A stretch of DNA of 64,000 bases, from assembly GCF_900108315.1 (NCBI RefSeq), contig NZ_FNVB01000002.1, positions 1,264,562 to 1,328,561 on the forward strand. The letters run 5' to 3'. Below are positions 16,206 through 23,687 of the stretch, piece by piece. This DNA comes from Saccharopolyspora kobensis. Its GTDB lineage: Bacteria; Actinomycetota; Actinomycetes; Mycobacteriales; Pseudonocardiaceae. Within the stretch, counting starts at the first letter, position 1, and the number at the start of each line of letters is the position of its first letter. The notes beneath the pieces were generated by a model. It made no database searches, was not told where the DNA came from, and saw only the letters and a list, made by a program, of their open reading frames with translations. The position numbers and the translations under genes are program-made.

Positions 16206-17207
16206 GTGGCGAAGACGGTGAGCGGTGCGCGGGCGGGTTTGTCGGTGTTGTGGCCGGGGCTGGCTGTGACGGTGGCCGCGGTCGTGGTGTCGATGGCGGT
16301 TGCGGGTCTGGTGCCTGCGGTGAGTGCGTTGACGGTGGCGGTGGTGCTGGGTGTCGTGGCGGGCAACGTGCCGGGTTTTCCGGTGTCGGCGCGTGCTGGG
16401 GTGGCGTGGTCGGCGAGGAGGTTGTTGCGCGCCGGGGTGGTGTTGCTGGGGTTGCAGTTGTCGGTGGGGCAGGTGCTGGGGTTGGGTGCGGGCACGGTGG
16501 GTGCGGTGCTGCTGGTCGTGGTGGTGACGTTCGCGGGCACGGTGTTGCTGGGCCGGTTGCTGGGTGTGTCGCGGGGTTTGTCGTGGCTGGTGGCGACGGG
16601 TTTTTCGATCTGCGGGGCCTCGGCGGTGGCGGCGGTGGAGGGCGTGGTGGAGCGCGATGACGAGGACGTGGCCACGAGCGTGGCGATGGTGACGGTGTTC
16701 GGCACGGTGTCGATGCTGGGTTTGCCGGTGTTGTTCTCGGCGTGGGGTCTGCCGGCGGAGGATGCGGGGAGGATCGCCGGGGGCAGCGTGCACGAGGTGG
16801 CGCAGGTGGTCGCGGCGGCGTCGCCGGCGGGTGCGGCGGCGGTGGCGATCGCGGTGGTGGTCAAGCTCAGCCGGGTGGTGCTGCTGGCGCCGGTGGTGGC
16901 GGTGGTGAGCTTGCTGGAGCGGCGTCGCAGTGCTGGTGGTGGTCGGCGTCCGCCGATCATGCCGCTGTTCGTCCTGGGTTTTCTGCTGGCGGTGGCGCTG
17001 CGCAGCAGCGGTGTGCTGCCGGAGGTGGTCCTGGGTGCGGCCAAGCAGTTGACGACGTTGTTGCTGGCGGGGGCGTTGTTCGCGCTCGGTTTCAGCGTTC
17101 GGGTCAAGGCGCTGCTGCGCAACGGTCCCAAGGCCTTCGCGCTGGGTGCTTGTTCGACGATCTTGGTCACCGCTCTCGGAATCACCTCGATGCTGCTGAT
17201 GCCTTGA
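16206..17207 (+). CDS. YeiH/UPF0324-family putative sulfate/sulfite exporter
   Basis: A 333-residue polytopic membrane protein with about ten helices, GTG start at 16206. Family signatures are RRLLRAGVVLLGLQLS, VATGFSICGASAVAAVEGVV and GGSVHEVAQVVAA. The conserved GASAVAA and HEVAQVV loops are characteristic of YeiH proteins, for which anion export is proposed. The divergent LysR gene supports inducible expression. GC is especially high here because of Val/Gly/Ala runs. Confidence 0.85.
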   Translation: MAKTVSGARAGLSVLWPGLAVTVAAVVVSMAVAGLVPAVSALTVAVVLGVVAGNVPGFPVSARAGVAWSARRLLRAGVVLLGLQLSVGQVLGLGAGTVGAVLLVVVVTFAGTVLLGRLLGVSRGLSWLVATGFSICGASAVAAVEGVVERDDEDVATSVAMVTVFGTVSMLGLPVLFSAWGLPAEDAGRIAGGSVHEVAQVVAAASPAGAAAVAIAVVVKLSRVVLLAPVVAVVSLLERRRSAGGGRRPPIMPLFVLGFLLAVALRSSGVLPEVVLGAAKQLTTLLLAGALFALGFSVRVKALLRNGPKAFALGACSTILVTALGITSMLLMP

Positions 17208-17391
17208 GCATGTTCGGGTCGTCGCTTAAACCATTATGAAATATTCCATTGTTGTGCTGGGTTTCCGGCTGGGCGCGGGAAAGGATTTTGAGCGCGTTTC
17301 ACCTTGTCCTGCGGAAACTGTCCCGGCGAGTCGCGCGATCGCTCGGGCGAGTGGTCGTCATTCTCTTTGGTGTGCCAGCGAAAGCAGGTCG

Positions 17392-17409
17392 CGTTGCATT
17401 AATGCAACG
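17392..17409. promoter_or_regulatory. 18-bp perfect palindrome upstream of secreted glycine-rich protein gene
   Basis: CGTTGCATTAATGCAACG is perfectly self-complementary and sits 94 bases upstream of the ATG at 17504, in a 296-base intergenic region with an AT-rich start (17226-17255). The length and symmetry suggest a dimeric regulator's operator. No regulator gene is adjacent. Confidence 0.55.
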
Positions 17410-17503
17410 TAGGGCTTGCCGGTCGGCGCACCCCCCAAGTTCCCGGAACACCGGGACAGCTGCCGACACGGTGACGATCAGAACATGGATGGGAGTTCAA
17501 GCA

Positions 17504-17767
17504 ATGCGCACTACCCTTCGTCTTATCGGTGTCACCGCCGCTTGCGCCGCCGCGCTGGCCATCGGCTCGCCCGCCTTCGCCGGCGGCCACGGCGACCACG
17601 CGTCCTCCAACGCCTACGGCGGCAACGGCATCGGCGGCAACGGCGGCCTCGGTGTGAACGCTGCCAGTGGCATCAGCGCGCTGTCCAGCGGCGACGGCGG
17701 CAACGCCTCCGCGGGTACCGGTGGCCTGGGCCAGGGCGGCGACGCTTCGTCGATCGCCGGCAACTGA
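17504..17767 (+). CDS. Small secreted Gly/Asn/Ser-rich protein
   Basis: An 87-residue protein with a clear Sec signal peptide: MRTTLR, then a hydrophobic core (LIGVTAACAAALAIG) and SPAFA as the cleavage site, leaving about 60 residues. The mature part is almost entirely Gly, Asn, Ser, Ala and Asp with no Cys or Trp (YGGNGIGGNGGLGVNAASG). It resembles in style, but not in sequence, aerial-surface proteins such as chaplins and rodlins. GGGAG lies nine bases before the ATG. Longer frames starting further upstream lack a signal peptide at their start and were discarded. A strong terminator follows. Confidence 0.7.
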   Translation: MRTTLRLIGVTAACAAALAIGSPAFAGGHGDHASSNAYGGNGIGGNGGLGVNAASGISALSSGDGGNASAGTGGLGQGGDASSIAGN

Positions 17768-17801
17768 CCCGGATCCGGGGATCGGCTCGAGCCCCCCGAG
17801 A

Positions 17802-17837
17802 AGCGTGCCGACCGGCATCGTGGCCGGTCGGCACGCT
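17802..17837. terminator. Hairpin terminator after secreted small protein gene
   Basis: AGCGTGCCGACCGGC (17802-17816) pairs perfectly with GCCGGTCGGCACGCT (17823-17837) over a six-base loop. Confidence 0.85.
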
Positions 17838-18006
17838 CTGTCCTCGCGAGAACAGCTCTGCGGCAGCTCGCCGTGCCGCGGAACCGGCTGAGAGGGTCCG
17901 CGGGAATGAGCGGTCGGCAAGCCGAACCGTCATTCCCAGCGCGCCTTAAGGCAATGCGCCTGAGTTGAAGTCCGCCGTTGGCCGAGGCGGATCATTTGTG
18001 GAGCAC

Positions 18007-18062
18007 GCCACCATCCGGGCGGAACCGGAAAAGCATTCTTTCTGTTCCGGCCGGATGGTGGC
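18007..18062. terminator. Long hairpin, terminator of the amidase transcript
   Basis: GCCACCATCCGGGCGGAAC (18007-18025) pairs with the sequence at 18044-18062 over 19 bases with one mismatch. The 18-base loop adds a short AAAAG/CTTTC pairing. It lies about 60 bases downstream of the amidase stop. Confidence 0.75.
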
Positions 18063-18119
18063 CATTCGTCGTGCCCGGTGAGTGCCCTGTTGAATTCACG
18101 GCAATTCGGGGTGCTTTTC

Positions 18120-19523
18120 TCAGCGCGGAACGCGGGTCCAGGGGCGGGCTTGTTCGAAGGCGTGGGCGGCTCGGAGGACGGTGGCGTCGGCGTGGCGGGG
18201 GCCGATGATCTGCAGGCCGATGGGCAGGCCTTCGGCGGTGTGGCCGCAGGGGATGCTGGCGGCCGGTTGCTGGGTCATGTTGAACGGGTAGGTCAGCGGC
18301 GTCCAGCTGGTCCAGCGCTCTTCGCCCCATCCCGCGGGCACTTCGCGGCCCGCTTCGAACGGGGGGATGGGCACCGTCGGGGTCAGCAGGAGGTCGTAGG
18401 TCTGGTGGAAGGCCCCCATGCGCTGGCCGAGGATCATGCGGGTGTTGGTGGCTTCCAGGTAGTCCTGAGCGGAGTAGGTCAGGCCCTGCCGGCAGATCTC
18501 GTGCAGCCCGGGGTCGAGCAGTTCGCGCTGTTCGGCGGTGAGGTGCTCGACGGATTTGGCGGCGCCGGAGAACCACAGGACGTGGAAGTCGGTGACGGGA
18601 TCGCTGATGCCCGGCGGGTCTGTTTGCTCCACGGACGCGCCGAGCTCTTCGAAGGTCCGCGCGGCTTCGGTGACGGCTCGGGCGATCTCCGGGTGCACCT
18701 CGGTGCCGAAGCCGAGGTCGAGGCTGACCGCGATGCGCAGCCCGCGCACCCCCGCACCCAGGCCGTCCACAAAGGACGTGGTGGGTGGTTCCAGCGCGGA
18801 CCAGTCGCGGACGTCGGGCCCGGAGAGCACGTCGAGCAGCAGCGCGGTCTCGGCGACGGTGGTGCTCATCGGCCCGGCGTGGGCGAGCGTGCCGTAGGGG
18901 CTGGCGGGGTAGTGGGGGACGCGGCCGTAGGTGGCCTTGAGCGCGACGATTCCGCAGAAGGAGGCGGGGATCCGCACGGAGCCACCGCCGTCGGTGCCGA
19001 TGGCCAGCGGCGCCATGCCCAGTGCGACCGCCGCGGCCGCGCCGCCGCTGGAGCCGCCGGCGGTGCGGGCGGGATCCCACGGGTTGCGGGTGATGCCGGT
19101 CAGCGGGCTGTCGGTGACGCCCTTCCACGCCAGTTCCGGGGTGGTGGTCTTGCCGACGAACACCGCGTTGTGCTCCCGCAGGCGGGCCACGGTGGGGGCG
19201 TCGGCGTCCCAGCGCTGGTGCGGGTCGATGGTGCGCGAGCCGCGCAGCGTCGGCCAGTCCTTGGTGAGGAAGATGTCCTTGATGGAGGTCGGCACGCCGT
19301 CCAGTCGTCCCTCGGGTTCGCCGCGCTGCCAGCGCTGTTCGGAGGCGCGGGCCTGCTGCAGCGCGCGTTCGCCGTCGACCAGGCAGTAGGCGTTGACGGC
19401 CGGGTCGGCTTCGGTGATGCGCTGCAGGACGGCCTCGGTGGCCTCCACCGGGGACAGCTCGCCGCTTGCGTAGGCGGCGAGCAGTTCGGGAGCCGTGAGG
19501 TCGGCGGGCTGGGTGTCGGCCAA
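18120..19523 (-). CDS. Amidase signature family hydrolase
   Basis: A 467-residue amidase that hydrolyses a carboxamide to acid and ammonia. The Ser-cisSer-Lys triad is intact: K82 in TSIKDIF, cis-Ser S158 in TAGGSSGGAAAA and nucleophile S182 in GTDGGGSVRIPAS. The start at 19523 lies within three bases of the upstream dehydrogenase stop, so the two genes form an operon reading away from the operator at 20644. In context it probably releases the acid form of an amide-bearing substrate in the GntR-controlled catabolic island. A role in Asp-tRNA/Glu-tRNA amidation is unlikely because gatB and gatC are absent. Confidence 0.9.
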   Translation of the reverse strand: MADTQPADLTAPELLAAYASGELSPVEATEAVLQRITEADPAVNAYCLVDGERALQQARASEQRWQRGEPEGRLDGVPTSIKDIFLTKDWPTLRGSRTIDPHQRWDADAPTVARLREHNAVFVGKTTTPELAWKGVTDSPLTGITRNPWDPARTAGGSSGGAAAAVALGMAPLAIGTDGGGSVRIPASFCGIVALKATYGRVPHYPASPYGTLAHAGPMSTTVAETALLLDVLSGPDVRDWSALEPPTTSFVDGLGAGVRGLRIAVSLDLGFGTEVHPEIARAVTEAARTFEELGASVEQTDPPGISDPVTDFHVLWFSGAAKSVEHLTAEQRELLDPGLHEICRQGLTYSAQDYLEATNTRMILGQRMGAFHQTYDLLLTPTVPIPPFEAGREVPAGWGEERWTSWTPLTYPFNMTQQPAASIPCGHTAEGLPIGLQIIGPRHADATVLRAAHAFEQARPWTRVPR

Positions 19524-19524
19524 G

Positions 19525-20502
19525 TCAGTTCTCCGTTCCGCTGATGTATCCCCGCTGCTTGTCCACGACGTTGGTCAGCGGCGCGCCTTCGGTGTAGGCG
19601 CGCAGGTTGGTGAGGAACAGGTCGACGAGTTCGTCGACCCAGCCGGCGGTGTCGCCGGACATGTGCGGGGAGACCAGCACGTTCGGCATCTCCCACAGCG
19701 GTGAGTCGGCGGGCAGCGGCTCGGTGTCGAAGACGTCGAGCGCGGCGCCGGCCAGCTGCCCGGCGCGCAGCGCGGCGATGAGGTCGGGTTCGACGACGAG
19801 TTCGCCGCGGCCGACGTTGATCAGGCGGGCCGTGGGGCGGCAGCGGGCGAGGACGTCGGCGTCGATGAGGCCCTTGGTCTGCTCGGTCAGCGGCGCGGCC
19901 AGCACCACGTAGTCGAAGGCGCCGATGACGTGGGCGAGGTCGGCGGAGGCGTGCACGTCGCCGAAGTCGGGATCGCCGGAGCGTGCGGTGCGGCCGGCGC
20001 CGGAGACGCGCAGGCCCGCGGCGGTGAGCTGCCCGGCGATGGCGCGGCCGATCGGTCCGGTGCCCACGACCAGCGCGGATTTGCCCGCGATGCGTTCGGT
20101 GACGCGGTGCTGCCACTGCTTGCGGTCCTGCAGTCGCAGCGTGGTGTGCATGTCCTTGGCGAAGGTGAGCACGGTGCCCAGGACGTATTCGGCCATGGGG
20201 CGGTCGAAGACGCCGCGGGAGTTGGTCAGCACGACCTCGGAATCGCGCAGGGCGGGGAACAGCAGCCGGTCCACCCCGGCGCTGCAGGCGTGCACCCACC
20301 GCAGGGCTTCGGCGTGCGGCCAGGCGTCGGCGATCGCCTCGGAGCGGAAGGCCCAGACCAGCAGCACGTCCGCGCCTGCCACCGCGGCGGGCAGCTCGTG
20401 GGCCTGGGCGTAGCGGAGTTCGGCGCTGGCCTCGATGCGCTGCAGCTCCGTGGGCGGGTTGCCGTCGTGCAGCAGCACGACGGTGGGAGTGCGGTTGATC
20501 AT
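19525..20502 (-). CDS. D-2-hydroxyacid dehydrogenase family protein
   Basis: A 325-residue NAD(P)-dependent dehydrogenase. The Rossmann nucleotide-binding loop is VVGTGPIGRAIAGQL. The catalytic Arg is in INVGRGELV, the Glu in DVFDTEPLP and the His in VSPHMSGDT, all in the usual order. Length and spacing match GhrA/PGDH-like enzymes that interconvert 2-oxoacids and D-2-hydroxyacids. ATG at 20502 has AAGG at eight bases. The frame stays open upstream to 20604, but that part looks non-coding. It leads the minus-strand operon with the amidase, and its start faces the shared operator/promoter region. Confidence 0.88.
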   Translation of the reverse strand: MINRTPTVVLLHDGNPPTELQRIEASAELRYAQAHELPAAVAGADVLLVWAFRSEAIADAWPHAEALRWVHACSAGVDRLLFPALRDSEVVLTNSRGVFDRPMAEYVLGTVLTFAKDMHTTLRLQDRKQWQHRVTERIAGKSALVVGTGPIGRAIAGQLTAAGLRVSGAGRTARSGDPDFGDVHASADLAHVIGAFDYVVLAAPLTEQTKGLIDADVLARCRPTARLINVGRGELVVEPDLIAALRAGQLAGAALDVFDTEPLPADSPLWEMPNVLVSPHMSGDTAGWVDELVDLFLTNLRAYTEGAPLTNVVDKQRGYISGTEN

Positions 20503-20619
20503 GTGGCCGACCTTAAGGGGCTGGTGGGTCCGGGTGGTGGTTGCGCCGCGTCGCGGGCGTGGCGCGACGGAGCCGAATTTCCCGCCGCAGGCCTGGGAAA
20601 ACACACTCGGCCGGAGGCA

Positions 20620-20647
20620 TTGACACGCTAGGAAGCGCTCGTAGGAT
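20620..20647 (+). promoter_or_regulatory. Sigma-70-type promoter of the DUF3830 operon
   Basis: TTGACA (20620-20625) and TAGGAT (20642-20647) are separated by 16 bases. The operator at 20644-20659 overlaps the -10 box and the predicted start site, so bound protein would repress. Confidence 0.7.
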
Positions 20648-20659
20648 TGTCAACAATCC
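20644..20659. promoter_or_regulatory. GntR-type operator, site 1
   Basis: GGATTGTCAACAATCC: perfect 7-base arms around a 2-base centre. It is upstream of the DUF3830 operon and about 140 bases from the divergent dehydrogenase-amidase operon. The same core recurs at 22096 and 25237. Confidence 0.8.
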
Positions 20660-20763
20660 ACGGGTACCCTCGACGGACGAGGTGATTCCCGCCCGGCTCC
20701 CGGGGCACGCGGGACCGGAGGAGATGAGTCAACGTCCCCACTCCTTGCGAACGGGAGATCCCG

Positions 20764-21258
20764 ATGCCCAGGTACCTGTCGATCACGCTGGAAAAGCGCG
20801 GTGTGTCCTGTGTGGCCGAGCTGCTGGACAAGGACGCGCCCCGGACCTGCGAGGCGGTGTGGCAAGCGCTGCCGCAGGTCGGGCCGGTGCACCACGCCAA
20901 GTACGCCCGCAACGAGATCTACACGATGGTGCCGCGCTTCGCCGCGGACGAACCCGGCCAGGAGAACCCCACCGTCACCCCGATCCCCGGCGACGTCGTG
21001 TACTTCTCCTTTCCCGGCGGCATGCTCGACCGCGCCTTCAAGGAGGAGAAGGGCATCGAGGCGCTGCCCGGCGTGATCGACCTGGCGATCTTCTACGGCC
21101 GCAACAACCTGCTGCTCAACGGTGATGTCGGCTGGGTGCCGGGCAACGTCTACGCCACCATCGTCGAGGGACTGGACCGGATGGCCGAGGCCTGCCACGA
21201 CGTCTGGCGCTCGGGCAGCGTCGGCGAAACCCTGCGCTACGACCGCTACGAGAGTTGA
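20764..21258 (+). CDS. DUF3830-family protein (cyclophilin-like fold)
   Basis: A 164-residue protein of the DUF3830 family. It begins MPRYLSITLEKRGVSCVAEL and contains DKDAPRTCEAVWQALP, HHAKYARNEIYTM and PGDVVYFSFPGG, the segments typical of the family's small beta-barrel. Members commonly sit beside Asp/Glu-racemase-superfamily genes in amino-acid or hydantoin-like catabolic clusters, as here. Its biochemical role is not established; a binding or isomerase-accessory role is a guess. It is the first gene after the operator-covered promoter and is followed 12 bases later by the first racemase-like gene. Confidence 0.82.
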   Translation: MPRYLSITLEKRGVSCVAELLDKDAPRTCEAVWQALPQVGPVHHAKYARNEIYTMVPRFAADEPGQENPTVTPIPGDVVYFSFPGGMLDRAFKEEKGIEALPGVIDLAIFYGRNNLLLNGDVGWVPGNVYATIVEGLDRMAEACHDVWRSGSVGETLRYDRYES

Positions 21259-21270
21259 CGGGAGCGCGCC

Positions 21271-22029
21271 ATGCCGCCTGACTTCCTCGGGGCGGTGCCC
21301 GGCCCGCAGCCGCAGCGCGGCGTGGGCGTGATCGCCCCGTTCGACCTGGCGCTGGACCGCGAGCTGTGGCGGTGGGCGCCGCCGGAGGTGTCGCTGTACC
21401 TCACGCGCACCGCGTTCGTGCCGGTGCCGGTCACCGTCGAGCAGGCCAACCTGGTCTCCGACGAGGCGGCGGTGCACGGGGCCACCCGCGACCTGCTGGT
21501 CCCCGAGCCGGAGGTGGTGGCCTACGCCTGCACCTCCGGCAGCTTCGTCAACGGCGCCACCGGTGAGCGCCGGCTGGTCGAGGTGATGCTGCAGGCCGGT
21601 GCCCCGGCTGCGGTGACCGCCTCGGGTGCGCTGGTGCAGGCGCTGCAGCTGCTGGGCATCGACCGGATCGCGGTGGCCACGCCGTACGTGGCGGCGGTGA
21701 CCGACCGGCTGCGCGACTTCCTCGACGAGTACGGCATCGAGGTGGTGGCCAGCGTCGGGCTGGGGCTGCTCGGCCAGATCTGGAAGGTCGACTACCGGCA
21801 GGTGGTGGACATCGTGCGCTCGGCCGACCGCCCGGAGGCCGATGCGATGTTCGTCAGCTGCACCAACCTGCCCACCTACGACATCATCGGCCCGCTGGAG
21901 CAGGAACTGGGCAAGCCGGTGCTGACCGCCAACCAGGTCACGCTCTGGGCGGCGCTGCGCTCGATGGGGCTGCAGGCGGTGGCTTCCCAGCAGCAGTTGC
22001 TGCAGGCCCTGGACGCGCCCGCCGCGTAA
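21271..22029 (+). CDS. Asp/Glu racemase superfamily protein (maleate isomerase-like), two-cysteine paralogue
   Basis: A 252-residue member of the maleate cis-trans isomerase/arylmalonate decarboxylase group. Both catalytic cysteines are present: C87 in VAYACTSGSF and C197 in MFVSCTNLPTYD. This matches maleate isomerase and Asp/Glu racemases. The C-terminal GKPVLTANQVTLWA is also family-typical. It lies 12 bases after the DUF3830 gene with ACGGGAG upstream, so the two are co-transcribed. A one-cysteine paralogue follows at 22171 under its own operator. Substrate unknown. Confidence 0.85.
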   Translation: MPPDFLGAVPGPQPQRGVGVIAPFDLALDRELWRWAPPEVSLYLTRTAFVPVPVTVEQANLVSDEAAVHGATRDLLVPEPEVVAYACTSGSFVNGATGERRLVEVMLQAGAPAAVTASGALVQALQLLGIDRIAVATPYVAAVTDRLRDFLDEYGIEVVASVGLGLLGQIWKVDYRQVVDIVRSADRPEADAMFVSCTNLPTYDIIGPLEQELGKPVLTANQVTLWAALRSMGLQAVASQQQLLQALDAPAA

Positions 22030-22095
22030 CGGGCCCGGCTGCGAAAAGCACAAGATCCGATTACGAACGCAGACCGCCGCGGACCGTGCGATAAC

Positions 22096-22107
22096 ATTGT
22101 CAACAAT
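22096..22107. promoter_or_regulatory. GntR-type operator, site 2
   Basis: ATTGTCAACAAT, identical in core to the site at 20644. It overlaps a -10-like TAACAT (22092-22097) and precedes the second racemase-superfamily gene and the GntR gene. Confidence 0.78.
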
Positions 22108-22170
22108 CGACCGGTCGCCTGAAGGTTCGCGGCGGTGGCAGTCCGACGTCGATCGAGGATGGAGCACCCG

Positions 22171-22920
22171 GTGCCGCACACCGCAGGAATTCTCTACCCC
22201 GGCTACAGCGCCGAAGACGACTACCCGACCCTGCAACGCCTGCTCGGCGAGGACGTGCGCCTGCCGCTGGTGCACACCCTCATGCGCGAGGACGCCCACC
22301 GCGTCGACGCGCTGCTGGACATCGGTTCCGAGCAGGTGCTGGCAGACGGTGCCCGCGAGCTGCTGGAGCACGGCGTGCAGTCGGTGATTTGGGCGTGCAC
22401 CTCGGGCAGCTTCGTCTTCGGCAGGCGGGGTGCGCGGGAGCAGGTGGAGAAGTTGCAGGCCGTCACCGGCCTGCCGACCTCCAGCACCTCCTTCGCGTTC
22501 GTGCACGCCGCGGCGCGGCTGGGGCTGCGGCGGGTCGCGGTGGCCGCGACCTACCCGGCCGACGTGGCCGCGGAGTTCGTGACGTTCCTGCAGGCCGACG
22601 GGCTGGAGGTGGTGCGGTTGTCCAGCCGGGGCATCATCACCGCCGCCGAGGTCGGCACCCTCGGACGCGAGGAGGTGCTGGCCTTCGCCGCGGCCAACGA
22701 CGACGACCGGGCCGATGCGCTGCTGATGCCGGACACCGCGCTGCACACCGCGGCGTGGCTGGAGGAGCTGGAGGAGCAGCTGGGCAAACCAGTGCTCACG
22801 GCCAACCAGGTCAGCGCCTGGGAGGCGTTGCGGCTGGCCGGTGCGCAGCAGGCGCGCGACGGATTGGGAGAGCTGTTCCGCAGTGGAACAGGCGGGGAGC
22901 GCAGTGGCTCCCCGGATTGA
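22171..22920 (+). CDS. Asp/Glu racemase superfamily protein, one-cysteine paralogue
   Basis: A 249-residue paralogue of the preceding protein. The first cysteine is kept (C76 in VIWACTSGSF). The second is replaced by Asp (D188 in LLMPDTALHT), aligned by the following GKPVLTANQ block. Arylmalonate decarboxylase shows the opposite pattern, keeping only the second Cys. This protein may therefore decarboxylate, bind without catalysis, or act with its two-cysteine neighbour. GTG 22171 is preceded by GGATGGAG at about six bases; an ATG at 22159 is an alternative. The GntR gene follows after 14 bases. Confidence 0.8.
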   Translation: MPHTAGILYPGYSAEDDYPTLQRLLGEDVRLPLVHTLMREDAHRVDALLDIGSEQVLADGARELLEHGVQSVIWACTSGSFVFGRRGAREQVEKLQAVTGLPTSSTSFAFVHAAARLGLRRVAVAATYPADVAAEFVTFLQADGLEVVRLSSRGIITAAEVGTLGREEVLAFAAANDDDRADALLMPDTALHTAAWLEELEEQLGKPVLTANQVSAWEALRLAGAQQARDGLGELFRSGTGGERSGSPD

Positions 22921-22934
22921 GGAGATGGTGTCAG

Positions 22935-23627
22935 GTGCTCGGGACCGACGAGCAGAACCAGCAGCCGGGTGAGTTAGAGCCGGTGCAGCGCAAGTCGACC
23001 GCCGCGATCGTGGCCGACCAGCTGCGCGCGGCGATCATGTACGGATCGCTGCCGCCGGGCAGTCAGCTCGGTGAGGCCGAGCTGGCCGCCCGGCTGGGCG
23101 TGAGCCGGGGACCGCTGCGGGAGGCGATGCAGCGGCTGGTCGCCGAAGGGCTGCTGCGCAGCGAGCCGCACCGCGGGTTGTTCGTGATGGACCTCGACAC
23201 CGAGGACGTCCAGGACATCTACCTGGCGCGGCTGGCCGTCGAGCGCGCCGCGTGCGAGCAGATCGTGCGCCACCACCGGGTGGAGGCGGTGGCGGAGCTG
23301 ACCGCCGCGCAGAGCCGGATGGTCGCCGCGGCGGGCAAGGGCGACCCGATAGAGCTGGCCGACGCCGACCAGGAGTTCCACGAAACCCTGGTGCGAGTCT
23401 CCGGCAGCGCCCGGCTGCAGCGCATGGCGCAAACCCTGCTGGTGGAGAAGCGGATGTGCCTGACGGCCCTGCAGGACAAGTACCACGCCGACGTCCAGGC
23501 GCTGGTCGACGAGCACAAGGGCCTGGTCGACGCCATCGAGGCAGGTGACGAGGAACTGCTGCTGGCCCGCCTGCAGGCCCACATGACCGATGCGCTGGAG
23601 CGCCTCAACGGCTCCATGGCCGGCTGA
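22935..23627 (+). CDS. GntR-family regulator, FCD subgroup, proposed master of the local regulon
   Basis: A 230-residue GntR regulator, GTG start at 22935. The winged helix-turn-helix contains LGEAELAARLGVSRGPLREA and EPHRGLFV. The FCD effector domain follows with DADQEFHETLVRVSGSARL as its metal-binding helix. It is co-transcribed with the one-cysteine racemase-like gene downstream of operator site 2, so it should autoregulate. Three copies of ATTGTC(A/G)ACAAT lie at every promoter of the island and none was noticed elsewhere in the window, which makes this protein the best candidate ligand. A perfect hairpin ends the transcript. Confidence 0.88.
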   Translation: MLGTDEQNQQPGELEPVQRKSTAAIVADQLRAAIMYGSLPPGSQLGEAELAARLGVSRGPLREAMQRLVAEGLLRSEPHRGLFVMDLDTEDVQDIYLARLAVERAACEQIVRHHRVEAVAELTAAQSRMVAAAGKGDPIELADADQEFHETLVRVSGSARLQRMAQTLLVEKRMCLTALQDKYHADVQALVDEHKGLVDAIEAGDEELLLARLQAHMTDALERLNGSMAG

Positions 23628-23642
23628 TCACCAGCGCGGTCG

Positions 23643-23674
23643 GGAGGCCCTCCACCGGCGGGTGGAGGGCCTCC
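23643..23674. terminator. Perfect hairpin between GntR and succinate-semialdehyde dehydrogenase genes
   Basis: GGAGGCCCTCCACC (23643-23656) pairs exactly with GGTGGAGGGCCTCC (23661-23674) over a four-base loop, between convergent genes. Confidence 0.88.
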
Positions 23675-23687
23675 GCAGGTCTGTGGG

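Larger units (their letters stand above)
17768..18119. other. 352-base gene-free region holding three hairpins
   Basis: No convincing gene. It holds the terminator at 17802, a second near-perfect hairpin at 17902-17937 (GGGAATGA...TCATTCCC with CGGT/ACCG inside) and a third at 18007-18062. The first belongs to the plus-strand secreted protein gene and the third to the minus-strand amidase gene. The middle one is unassigned. Confidence 0.7.

Noticed and set aside
17430-17500. A possible ECF-sigma promoter (GGAAC box) upstream of the secreted small protein gene
   Set aside because: No matching -10 box at the proper spacing; the GGAAC lies within a short inverted repeat and could be chance.
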